64,000 bases of DNA from Aphis gossypii (Eukaryota; Arthropoda; Insecta; Hemiptera; Aphididae): the NCBI RefSeq assembly GCF_020184175.1, contig NW_026083047.1, positions 124,001 to 188,000 of the forward strand, in the 5' to 3' direction. The position numbers and the translations under genes are program-made. The notes beneath the pieces are model-generated. The model did no database searches. It saw only the letters and a list, made by a program, of their open reading frames with translations, and was not told where the DNA came from. Below are positions 1-10,137 of the stretch, piece by piece. Positions within the stretch are counted from its first letter, which is position 1; each line of letters begins with the position of its first letter.

Positions 1-1
1 A

Positions 2-1208
2 CATGTACACATGCTATTGTGGTTAGACAATGCACCTGTTTTCGACCCAGCCAAACCAGAAACTTTTGGTGCATGTGTAACACTTATCAACAAATACATT
101 ACGTGTATGGTAGACGATGGCAGTCCGGCCCATGAGTATTTGCATAAAAATATTCATAGTCATACACACACTTGTTACAGAACTGACTAAGAAAAACAAA
201 TGAAAAAGTGTCGCTTCAACATACAATATCCGCCAATGAATGAAACCTGTATATTGACTCAGCTAACAGAAGACATAAGTAATCCGATCACAAGAAAAAT
301 TCGTATACTACAATATGAAAAACTTCTGCAATACCTCAGGGACTTCAAGGACAGTGATTCATCTTCAGATCCAACATTAGAAGACATTTTACAAAAATTG
401 TCAATTAAAGATGTTAATGAATTTAAATCCATTATTCGAACTGTTATCAGACGGCCAACAGTTTTTCTAAAACGTACCATAAAACAACGAATGGTTTCTG
501 GATTCAATGAAAAATTATTTCCGTTATGGCAATCTAACATAGATATACAGTTCATATTGGACGTTTATTCTTGTGTTAGATATGTAATCGAGTATATTGG
601 AAAAAGCCAACGTGGAATATCAAAACTAATGAGAGACATTGTCGAAAATCTTAAGTCTTCTACTGATTTATCGGTTAAAGAACAACTGAAAAAAATAGCG
701 TCAACTTTTTCAGGGAGTCAAGAAATCTCTGCACAGGAAGCAGTGTACACTTGCTTAGGTATGAAGCAATGCAATACTTCAACTGGGTATATATTTATAA
801 ACAATAGCCATCCTGATAAAAGAACTCGAATGTTGAAACCAATGGCAGTTAGAGGAGAAATGGATCCAAAATCTGATGACATTTTTTTTGACGGTCTCAA
901 TGAATACTATTCATGTAGACCACACAGTCTTGAAGATGTAACTTTAGCAGAATTTGGCTCCAATTATGAAGTCCGCGGTAAAAAAAAACCGGCTAACAAC
1001 AGTTCTGATTCTGACACTGATAATGAACCTGATACCACTTATCCGATTGACTCCACTCTAATCGGAAAACCAAACAAGTATATACATAAACGTAAAATCA
1101 GAAAAATCATACGGTATGTTAGTTTAATGTGGATAAAAATGAACAAGACTTTTACAGAGAAAATATTATGTTTTTTTTTACCATGGCGCGATGAAAAACC
1201 GATTTGTT
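2..1208 (+). pseudogene. Helentron Rep (HUH endonuclease) domain, C-terminal part
   Basis: Reading from base 2, the first codons give HVHMLLWLDNAPVF, the HUH metal-binding motif of rolling-circle Rep proteins, cut by the window edge. A TAA at 188-190 interrupts the frame, which then continues from the ATG at 200 as a 336-residue ORF. Near residue 129 the segment RYVIEYIGKSQRG matches the two-tyrosine Rep motif, where Tyr attacks DNA. The NEYYSCRP segment further on is also typical of the family. The frame is lost near 1200 and resumes one frame over in the next segment. The same region of copy 2 reads lysine-rich sequence where this copy has the TAA, so the stop is a private mutation. Confidence 0.85.
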
Positions 1209-3008
1209 AGATATTAACTGTAAACAAGTGTATGAAACAAACATTGATCAAATAAAAAAGTTGTACCAACAGTTTAATAAAGTAGAAGAAACCCAATTAG
1301 ACAATAATGAAATCCAAATAGAAGGGGAACAAGGCCGTAACAACAATCAGCTTGTAGATGATGAAGATTGGGTACCAGACGATGTACTAATAAACGATGT
1401 TGGAGATTATGTTGAAAATACAACATCAGATGTAGATTCACCTAAAGATGGTGGTAAGATAATAGTGCACCTCATAGACAATGAACAGTTTAAAGACTTA
1501 ATCGGATGTCTAAATGAACGGTCAACGCCCACTCTTATATCATACAACTAATGTCATAAGAAGTCAATTATGGGGAAAAGGTCATACTGCGATGAAAGTA
1601 TTTGTCACTGGACCAGCGGGAGCTGGAAAGTCAATGCTTATACGAGCATTAGCACAATCTGTAATTAGGATAGCAAATCTTAGACCAGATATAGATGATC
1701 TGTCACTTCCTCCCGTATTGCTGACAGCACCAACAGGTAAAGCTGCATATGAATAAAGGATTAACACTTCATTCCGCTTCAAACTACCATTGAATCAATT
1801 TGCCGGATTATTACCAAAGTTAAGTTCAGATATTTCAAATACACTACGTTGTCAGTTTGCCAATGTAAAACTTTTGATAATTGATAATTTCCACGGTTGG
1901 CATAAAAACACTGGGATACATTGATCAACGATTGAGGTCTATATTAAGAATAAATAAACCATTTGGTGACATAAATGTAATAGTGTTTGGCGATTTCTTT
2001 CAATTAGCACCGGTATTAGCAACACCATTGTACGATAGTTTTGAAGAAATATTGTCTAAATTTCCAAGTGCTGTAGAAATGTTATCGATTAAATCTATTT
2101 GGGAAACATTCAAGTTTTATGAGTTGACTGAAATAATGCGCCAAAAAGATGACAAACAATTTGCAATAATGTTAACAAAGTTGGCCAGAGGACAGTTGGA
2201 GGAAGCTGATGTAAAATATTTCCAAAATCTTATAACCCACCTAAACATTACTTTTCAACCACAAGTAATGCATCTTTGGGCTACTAATTACGAAGTCGAC
2301 GAAATGAACAGGAGAGTGCTTAACTCTATGAATCAAGTTAGTTTCATATCCGAAGCCATTGATACGTCTGCGAAATTATCGGATATTGAATCTGCCAAGA
2401 AACTGCCACGACAAAAGACTATGGGTTTAGCTTTAAGATTAGCTTTAAAAGAAACAGCTAAATACATGGTGATAGCTAACATTTCAACCGAAGACGGCAT
2501 AGTGAACGGTGCAATCGGAGAACTCATGCAAATAAACAAAGGACAGACTGCAGGAGGTAAAGAAGTTGCAAAAAGGGTTTGGATCAAGTTTGATGAGCCA
2601 GAGGTGGGGTCACTAACCAGACAGAAGATAAGAGACAAACTTAAACCCGAAGGCGAACACACAGATGATATGTGCATGTGGACACCAATTGAAATCATAA
2701 AATTAGAATTTCAACTCGGTAATGCAGAGCACCATAAAGTAACTAGAATGCAATTGCCCTTAGTAGAAGCTTTGGCATTGACGGTACACAAAAGTCAAGG
2801 TGCCACATATCAATCTGTAGCATTTCATATACCTCAAAAACTCTTGAAGTGCAATATGTTATATGTAGGATGTAGTCGAGCAACTTCGGCTCAAGGTTTG
2901 CGTATAGATTACTTTCCTGCAAAGCCACCAAAACCTTCTGCAAAAGTTGAACATGAAATGTGCAGACTCAGGACACCAAGTTGTGCTCTTATTCCGCGCT
3001 TTTCTAGA
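1204..3008 (+). pseudogene. Helentron PIF1-like helicase domain
   Basis: This is the superfamily 1 DNA helicase part of the transposon protein. Walker A is seen as VTGPAGAGKS at 1602-1631 and the adjoining APTGKAAY motif follows. A TAA at 1755 and a frameshift inside the Walker B motif (LLIID, near 1885) break it. The remainder reads in an ORF from 1881: VFGDFFQLAPV, then LTVHKSQGATYQS near 2780 and LYVGCSRA near 2860, the late helicase motifs. The lead-in (1204-1551) is an acidic linker. Three frame breaks in 0.7 kb mean no active helicase can be made from this copy. Confidence 0.85.
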
Positions 3009-3790
3009 ATTGTGACACACAACATGCCACTTTCCTGCATGTCATACAATATAAGGTCTTTAAAAAAATATGAAGCTCATATTAATGCGGATATCGTTCT
3101 TTTACAATCTAAAATAATGTTCTTCCAAGAAACTGGTTCAAAATCAACTGACACATATACCATTAAGAACCATACTGAATGCTGTAGAATAGACAGTATA
3201 CATGCAAATGGTAAAAGTGGTTCTATTTGTTTTGTTGGAGAATCCATTAATCATAAAGAAATAACCTGCAGCACAACATTGCTTCAAGATCAAAAGAAAA
3301 ACACACAATTAGAAGCCATTGAAGTTATCATTGAAAATATTACCTATATTGGGATATATTCATCGCCAAATTTTCCTGTACAGAAGCTTTGTGATTTCAT
3401 TGAAACGGTAGCTTCCACCAAAAACAATGTTATCTTTATTGGTGATTTCAATATAAACTTCAACAAACCCCGCCAAAACAACTAGTTCAAATATTAAAAC
3501 ATTTCAATTACAAAATATTGGTTGACGGTATTACTACAGATCACGGAACAACCATTGACATGTCATTACAAATGTTGACATTGCGGCTTTGGTGTACGAG
3601 TCCCTCATAAGTGATCACAGACCTATTTTGGTTATGGACATAGATACTTTCAAGGAAATAGAAAAATATTCTGAGACTGTTGATGACCATATTGTACAAG
3701 AAGAAGTCAAAAACAATTTTATTAACCAAACGTTCCTGCAATCGATGGATTTCCTGTGGAAAAATCTAAAAAATCGATTAACTTAACTAA
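3009..3790 (+). pseudogene. EEP (APE-like) endonuclease domain fused to Helentron helicase
   Basis: The helicase ORF runs without a break into an endonuclease/exonuclease/phosphatase domain. Visible motifs are MSYNIRS (3039), FFQETGS with the catalytic Glu, YIGIYSSP, and FIGDFNINF (GDFN about 3441). A frameshift near 3486 follows; the last motif, ISDHRPIL with the catalytic SDH at 3610-3618, reads in another frame. All catalytic motifs are thus still recognisable though not in one frame. An endonuclease at this place separates Helentrons from canonical Helitrons such as the one at 31.5-35.5 kb. It is presumably related to LINE endonucleases, but here it is continuous with a helicase and not with a reverse transcriptase. 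Confidence 0.85.
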
Positions 3791-4911
3791 GGTCCTGAAT
3801 AATAATAACTTGGACGATATTGAGTTCATACAGGTTGATAGTGACACTATTTTGGTTCCAGAAACTAAAACTAAATCAATCAAAATAGTTGATTATAATA
3901 TCATAATTAATGATATTCAATTTATTCAGGTCAATAGTAATACTCTCAAAGTTCCAGAAAATTGCAACATAAGGTCAGATTCATTATTAGAAACAATAAG
4001 TGATAATGCAACTGTGTCAAAAAATCCAAAAACAATAAAAATATCAAGTATTAAGAATAAAGTTGACATAACATCAAGTAGTACATTTTGTGGCTTTACT
4101 AACACTGATGGTGTATCATGTTTGCTAATTCTGTCATACAGGTTCTTTTTAATTGTCAATCTCTTGTAAATGAAATTCGCAATAATCAACTCGGACCAAC
4201 ACTTCAACATAGCCTACACGAATATACAAGTAACAGTGGATCATGTGATACTCGAACAATCAGAGAATATTTGGACAACGAGACAATATTATATACTCTG
4301 CAACAGCAAAAGATTGTATAGAATTTTTAGAAGCACTTATGGACTGTAGTAGATCTACATTTGAATCTTTATTTGGATTTCAAGAATTGTATACCATTCG
4401 TTGCAATACTTGTAAACATACAACGGCCAACAATACACCTACAAGTTTGATTCTACATTTTGAGATTCCACAGCACAGATCACAAACTTTGCAAACATTA
4501 TTTTCAACAAATCAAAATGTTTGGAATACATTAGATGACTACAAATGCAATAATTGCAATAACATCGGAAGTTCTGAAGATAAACATCAGATAATAGTGG
4601 CAAATGAGTATATAGTAATTCAACTAAAACCATTTATTCCAATATTAGTAAATGGTCAATTTGTTCCCAACAAGATAACAGATCTAAAACTTAGTGGCGT
4701 ACCCACCTCTATTTTAGAAATTGCTGGAGCACAATACAAAACTCAAGCTGCAATAATACATATGGGAGAAAACACGAGTTCTGGCCATTACATTGCATAC
4801 CTGAGACAAGGAACTTCCAATTGGGTTTGCGCCAATGACATAATAGTTGCAGAAAAAAGATGGCCAAACGACAGCAAAGATGTATATGTTATCATTCTAA
4901 AAAGAATGTAA
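3756..4911 (+). pseudogene. Ubiquitin-specific protease (C19-type) domain at the Helentron C terminus
   Basis: A linker (3756-4070) with two copies of a motif like FIQVDSDTILVPE and FIQVNSNTLKVPE leads into a USP-type deubiquitinase fold. The Cys box is GFTNTDGVSC (catalytic Cys codon 4119-4121) followed one frame over by FANSVIQVLFNC. The DCIEFLEALMD box sits at 4312. Two CxxC pairs of the USP zinc ribbon are CNTCKH and CNNC (about 4400-4560). The His box is SSGHYIAYLR (His codon 4785-4787), followed by the acidic CAND. Frameshifts at the Cys codon and near 4310 disable this copy, but each catalytic element is preserved. Helentrons are known to carry OTU cysteine proteases; this domain has the USP, not the OTU, signature. 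Confidence 0.82.
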
Positions 4912-6484
4912 AAATATTTTCCAATTGGAAAAAAACAAAACATAACACAACTAAAAATAAATTGTAAACTTAACCTGTAAGTATACAATATTACAATCTG
5001 ACTGTTATTGGATTCAAAAAGGAACGTATAAACCGCCAACTATTCACTTACATAATATTATGTATGAGTTTCCAGTCCCAAGCCTGGATAAAAAGTGTGA
5101 GGGTGCTAACCTTATAATAATTGTTATTTTTAACATAAGCAGAAACCTAGATTTTATTTTTATTTAAATAATATCGAACTATATATTATTATCCACACTT
5201 CTGACCTTAATACCTTATACTATGTATGTTTGTATTCAATCCTCCAAATACAACTACAATTTTAATTGTGCGGTCTTAAGATTATCAACATTCATTATGT
5301 ATTCGCCTAGAATCATAACATATTTTAATAACTTATATAATATCAGTTATACAGCAAAGCCTATCTTCCAGTGTTAAGTATTTAGATGACTTTAGCCTGT
5401 ATAATAGATGTTATTTTCCATACATAATTTAAATTGTTTAGGACATTTTATTTTGTAATTTTGTGCCAAGTATATAATTATAATATACAGTGACTAAAAA
5501 TAAATAATCAGAGTTTGTTTAAATTTATTTATTCATAATACTTCATATTTTACATTGTACATTTAACTATGATACAACTCGAATACTAACAATTTATTGA
5601 ATATATTATAATACATTAAAGGTAAAAAGTAAATACTTAAAAAGCCACTTATTATATATGTTTACACTAATTTATTAAATTAAATTTGTTATTTTTTACA
5701 GATTCAAAATATTTAATCAATTTAAGGGTTGAAAGTATATGAATCTTTCAATTGCCTTCATTGGGTTTAACAGTGCAAACATTTTTATTAGTTGATATCG
5801 TTGATGTACTGTGAACTATGAATCTTATAAACAATTTGTCATTACTCAATGTGCTGTGTGATACAAAATTCTTACACAATTCTGTATCTATTGAACTTAG
5901 AATTTAAGAAATTTATTAATCCACTGTTATTTTTATAAAATATAAAAAAAAAATCTTTTATTTAATGGTTTAATTTGAATTATTAATATTGTAAATAGTC
6001 CATACTCCATAGTAATCAGGTCAAATTTATTTGGAATACCACTGTACTAAAGTCTACCAGTTGAGAAACTAATAACAATTTGTATTATAGTACACTGAGT
6101 ATAACATCAGCTGAGCTTGGTTACACTATAATATGCATATTTGATGATAAAATTCAGCCATTAGTAATATCTAAACAATAAACAAAAAACATAATTATAA
6201 GTAAATATTAAGTAATTTAATGTGATAGGTACTTATTAAACTTACATAATGAAATCTTTAAGAAATGGCTCGTCTTGATGTTAATATGTAATTGTTACAC
6301 AAGGAATCAACACGACGTAGAATCATATTAATTTAAAACGATTACAATTAATACATGGTTAATTCATAATAGAAATAAAATTTTAAAAACCGTAATCAAC
6401 CAACAATGTCAACATACGGAATGTAAGCAAAACATAAAATATCACAGATATAGATAAAGTTTATTATCTATACCAGCAGCTTCA

Positions 6485-6528
6485 GCTGTGCAAGGTTTAT
6501 AGATACTAATCTATAAACCTTGGCTGTG
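6485..6528. repeat. Near-perfect palindrome flanked by short direct repeats
   Basis: CAAGGTTTATAGAT and ATCTATAAACCTTG (6491-6522) form a 14-bp stem around a 4-nt loop. The palindrome is bounded on both sides by GCTGTG (6485-6490 and 6523-6528). The layout resembles the palindrome at 15867-15933. Confidence 0.8.
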
Positions 6529-6564
6529 TACAATATTATATGTGATTATATGGTATAGCAGGTA

Positions 6565-6604
6565 TATCTATGATAATATAAGGTATTTTGAATTATCATA
6601 GATA
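6565..6604. repeat. Palindrome with 13-bp arms
   Basis: TATCTATGATAAT (6565-6577) is matched by its reverse complement at 6592-6604, with a 14-nt loop. It shares the TCTAT/GATAAT vocabulary of the palindromes at 6.49 and 15.88 kb. Confidence 0.7.
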
Positions 6605-6742
6605 TTATCTATGTGAATTATAATAACTACCTACATGCAATGTTTTTGGAATAGTTGATTAACCATGCCAAATGCAAATGCGTCCTAATTGAAAAATAAA
6701 ATATATGACAATATTTAATTATAATATATTATAGACTGACAA

Positions 6743-6870
6743 ATCATCTCCGTTCAGAATCGTTTTTCGTATACAATGATACTTATCATTGCATTCAAAT
6801 TTAATCTACCCTAGTCCGAGGTCCACCCCACCCCCTAATGTACAGCAGAGCGGTACCCACTTGCCGACTT
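6743..6870 (-). repeat. Terminal fragment of the noncoding repeat family, inverted relative to 13.24 kb
   Basis: This stretch is the reverse complement of 13240-13393, sharing the ACGATTCTGAACG end motif and the segment around TGTACAGCAGAGCGGTAC. The two arms are about 130 bp long and face each other across 6.4 kb containing the pogo transposase gene. Confidence 0.75.
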
Positions 6871-7591
6871 TTTTATTATTATTTACCTTTTCCTCCCATT
6901 TATGGCCGGCAATCACCAGCTATGGCCAATAAAATACCCAATTATGGCCAATACTAAAAAAATCTTAAAAATTTAAATGTAATGATAAATAACACTGTAT
7001 TTCATCATTATAAAAATAATTGTATACTTCATTACTCAATTATGGATACACAACTAAAATTATACCTACAAATAAGTAGTTAAATATTTTAAAAACCAAA
7101 ATTTCAAATTGTTACAACATTTTACTTTTAAGATCTTTCTTTATTTTATACATACCTAAGTAGGTATTAATATAGTTAAAATTTTTTAAATATTAACAAT
7201 GAGTAATAGGTATTATGTACCAAATTTTGAAATTAAAAATAGTAATATAATTATATGCTTTGTTGCTAGGAACAGTCTTTGTTAAACGTAACAGTCTTTA
7301 CATTTTCAAATAGGTATAACATGTTTACTTAGGCCATATATATTAATATAGATAACAGTTAAAAATTATAAAATAAACAAACTAAAACATAAAAATTAAA
7401 ATTTTTAACAAAAACAGTACTTTCTGTGTTAAAAAAAACAATGAATAATTTAATATTGTAAATACTAAATTAAATTAACAATAAAATAAAACATTATGTA
7501 GCAAACCTAGCTATTAAAAATAGTTAATTGAAGTTAGGTATATACTTCTTAGTCAGGAACATTATTTCTTTGCTAAACCTAACAGTAACCT

Positions 7592-9439
7592 GGTGGGGCA
7601 GCTATACTTATTAAAACTAGCTTAAAATTCCATCCTCTCATCAACTTCTCTCAAAATCATATCCAATCATGTGCCATCTCAATCATACTTAATAATATCC
7701 CTGTTGTTATTGCAGCAGTTTACAGTCCTCCCAAGCACCTTATAACTAATACTAATCTCACCGAATATTTTGACACATTTTCTAACAACTTTATTGCGGG
7801 TGGTGACTTTAATGCTAAGCATCAAAGCTGGGGCTGCCGAGTCACAAACCCACGCGGTAATCTACTGCATAATTTTACCAATATTAAAAAATTAAAAATA
7901 CTCGCACCACTTGATCCTACATACTGGCCAACGTCGTGCAAGAAAAAACCAGATATTCTGGACATATTTATCTCAAAAATTCCGAGTAATTTATACTGTA
8001 CTGTACACAACATTTTAGACTTAAACTCAGATCACTCATCTGTGATACTAAATGTTGATGCGACTCCCCAAACAAATTCAGTTAGTCACTCTCTTTTCTC
8101 ACCATCGACCAATCATTATATATTCCATAACATAATTGCCCAAAAAATTAATCTTTCAATAAAGTTAAAAACCGAGCATGATATTGACGAAGCAATCAAT
8201 AACTTATCCAAACTCATCCATTCAGCAGCCTCCTTATCCAATACCGTAACCCCCTACAAGCACTCAATGCAGAAGCTGACTCCCCTTCCTGAACAGATAC
8301 GCTCACTAATAGTGGAAAAACGTAGAGCCAGAGCAGTTTATCAACGCACGCGACTACCATCACACAAAAGTGTTTACAATAAATTAGCCAACTCTCTGAA
8401 AAAAACCTTAGCTAAAAGCAAAGCGAATATACTTGAACAAAAACTAACCAATCTTTCATCTTCTGACGGTAGCTTATGGAAGGAAACCAAAAAGATACTT
8501 GGTCTTAAAACCCCTTCTACCCCTTTAAAGAAACCTGACCATACACTTGCTTCTTCTGATACCGATAAAGCCGAAGTTCTCAAAACACACCTTCAAGGAA
8601 CCTTCCAACCACATCATAATATATTCATACCTCAATGTGTTGATGAGGTTAAGGCTGGTTTAGACCTTCCACCAACCTCCAATAATTTCGAAAAATATTT
8701 CACGCCCAACGAAGTCAAACAGGCTATCCAAAAATACTCCTTAAAAAAATCGCCGGGCTATGACCTAATAACGGCAGAAGTAGCTAGGTGCCTTCCTAAA
8801 AAAGCAATAGTATTAGTAACATATATATTTAATGCAAGTCTAAGACTCTCGTACTTTCCAATCCTTTGGAAATTCTTAAAAATTGTACTATTTCCTAAAC
8901 CTGATAAACCCTTGGACGACCCATCCTCGTACAGGCCAATAAGTCTTTTGCCCTTCTTATCAAAAATTTATGAAAGACTTATTCTCAAACGAATGACTCC
9001 ATATATTGTCAGGAACAATATTCTGCCGAACACCCAATTTGGATTCAGATCTTCACATAGTACCATTCATCAAGCCCATAGGATTGTCGATGCAATATCG
9101 CTCTCGTTGGAAAAAAAACTTTACTGTACCTGCGTTTTTCTTGATGTATCCCAAGCATTCGACAAAGTCTGGCATGACGGATTACTGTACAAACTCAAAA
9201 GTTTTCTTCCCCACCCGTTCTTTCTCCTAATTAAATCCTACTTAACTGACCGACACTTCCAAGTACATTATCGCTCTGCATACTCAGAAATAACTAAAAT
9301 CAATGCTGGCGTCCCACAAGGGGGCATTCTATCTCCAACTCTATTTAACATCTATGTCGCTGATCAGCCCACCACGCCTCAAACCATGGTAGCTGATTAT
9401 GCAGACGATAAAGTAATTTGGTCATTTGGTCAAAAATAA
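7592..9439 (+). pseudogene. Jockey-type LINE ORF2 fragment: endonuclease plus reverse transcriptase
   Basis: One open frame runs from 7592 (a TAA stands at 7586) to 9439. The first 150 codons are an APE endonuclease with AAVYSPPK, GGDFNAKHQSWG (7800) and NSDHSSV (8030). The reverse transcriptase follows with YRPISLLP, SQAFDKVWHDGL, GVPQGGILSPTLFN and the catalytic YADD near 9398. The frame ends about ten residues after YADD, so the thumb and C-terminal part are absent. The 5' end is truncated inside the endonuclease. The GGDFNAKH and QAFDKVWH wording is that of the Jockey clade. It lies inside the left arm of the pogo element, and the 600 uninterrupted codons suggest a fairly recent insertion. 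Confidence 0.85.
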
Positions 9440-9571
9440 TCATTCACTCATGGTAATGGAATTTGTTCAGTAGAATCTGCAGCACATTTTTTCTCACTAA
9501 TTTTAATGGAATAATTAATATTTATTATTTCACATTTAACAAATAAACAAACAGTTATGTATTTATAATTT

Positions 9572-9669
9572 TTACCAATTTTCATTTCTAGTTTTTGCAT
9601 GCCTCAACCAATTTTTAATGGTTCCAATTATTTCAGTCTCCGTAGTTGTTTTGACAATTTTGAATACTG
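9572..9669 (-). pseudogene. C-terminal fragment resembling a DUF4806 domain
   Basis: On the minus strand the sequence reads ETEIIGTIKNWLRHAKTR and then a stop. A helix ending in WLRHAKxR is typical of the C-terminal end of DUF4806 proteins, which are common in insect transposon-related genes. Upstream of it the reading frame runs straight into the solo LTR, so only about 30 residues remain. The assignment rests on this one motif. Confidence 0.4.
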
Positions 9670-10136
9670 TGTTGCGTGCCAGTATCAGATTTGAATCCAA
9701 ATGGTTAATTTGAATGAAAGTTAAACTTAATAACGTAATATGTTTTATTGCATATAAACAAAATACATGTAACAAATAAATAAGTGGCTGAGTGACGTGA
9801 AAGTGCTCAGTTGTTGATAGCTTTGGTACATCTGCCGTTGCTGGTCTTCGGGCTCCCTTATATATTGTGGTGCGTCTCTTGTGACGAAATCTGTGTCTCT
9901 TCTGGGCGAAACCAGGTGTCCTTGTTGTTGTTGTTGCAAATTCGGACACGAATTTGAGAATGTGCAATAACATCTCAAATGCATCATTAGTGCACTGTAA
10001 TTATTGGTGCGCTTCTTATCCCGACACGTGTCATGGTCATAGTAGCATCCGCATTACCCTTGACACGAGGCATGGTCATACTAACTTAGCCTTGTAATCT
10101 CGTAGATATCTTATAGATATCTCGTAGCCCATAACA
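9670..10136 (-). repeat. Solo LTR, copy A
   Basis: This 467-bp block recurs at 36884-37352. On the minus strand it begins TGTTATGGGC and ends GCACGCAACA, the TG...CA ends of an LTR. It contains a TATA box (TATATAAGGGAGCC) and downstream an AATAAA signal, in the right order for a minus-strand LTR. Neither flank shows a primer-binding site, and no flanking target duplication is evident. It separates the pogo C terminus (right) from the DUF4806-like fragment (left). Confidence 0.75.
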
Positions 10137-10137
10137 A

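Larger units (their letters stand above)
1..4970 (+). mobile_element. Helentron-type rolling-circle transposon, copy 1 (3' part)
   Basis: The window opens inside this element, exactly at the HUH motif of its Rep domain. Domains follow in the order Rep tail, PIF1-like helicase, EEP (APE-like) endonuclease and ubiquitin-specific protease, all on the plus strand. This Rep-helicase-endonuclease order is that of Helentron/Helitron2 elements. The reading frame is broken at least six times (stop near 188, frameshifts near 1200, 1520, 1885, 3486, 4118 and 4310, stop at 1755), so the copy cannot make its polyprotein. A second copy lies at 22.2-28.0 kb. The 3' boundary was not recognised; 4970 is only the end of recognisable coding plus a short tail. 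Confidence 0.85.
4912..6740. other. AT-rich noncoding DNA downstream of Helentron copy 1
   Basis: No ORF of note and no recognised domain. It must contain the 3' terminus of the Helentron, but I could not place a terminal hairpin with confidence. A short GC-richer patch near 5070-5100 stands out. Two palindromes near 6.5 kb are listed separately. Confidence 0.5.

Noticed and set aside
3009..3790. Endonuclease as part of an inserted LINE.
   Set aside because: It is in frame with the helicase, and no reverse transcriptase, poly-A tail or duplication is seen.
9006..9230. Plus-strand ORF overlapping the Jockey reverse transcriptase.
   Set aside because: Shadow frame of a well-supported coding region.
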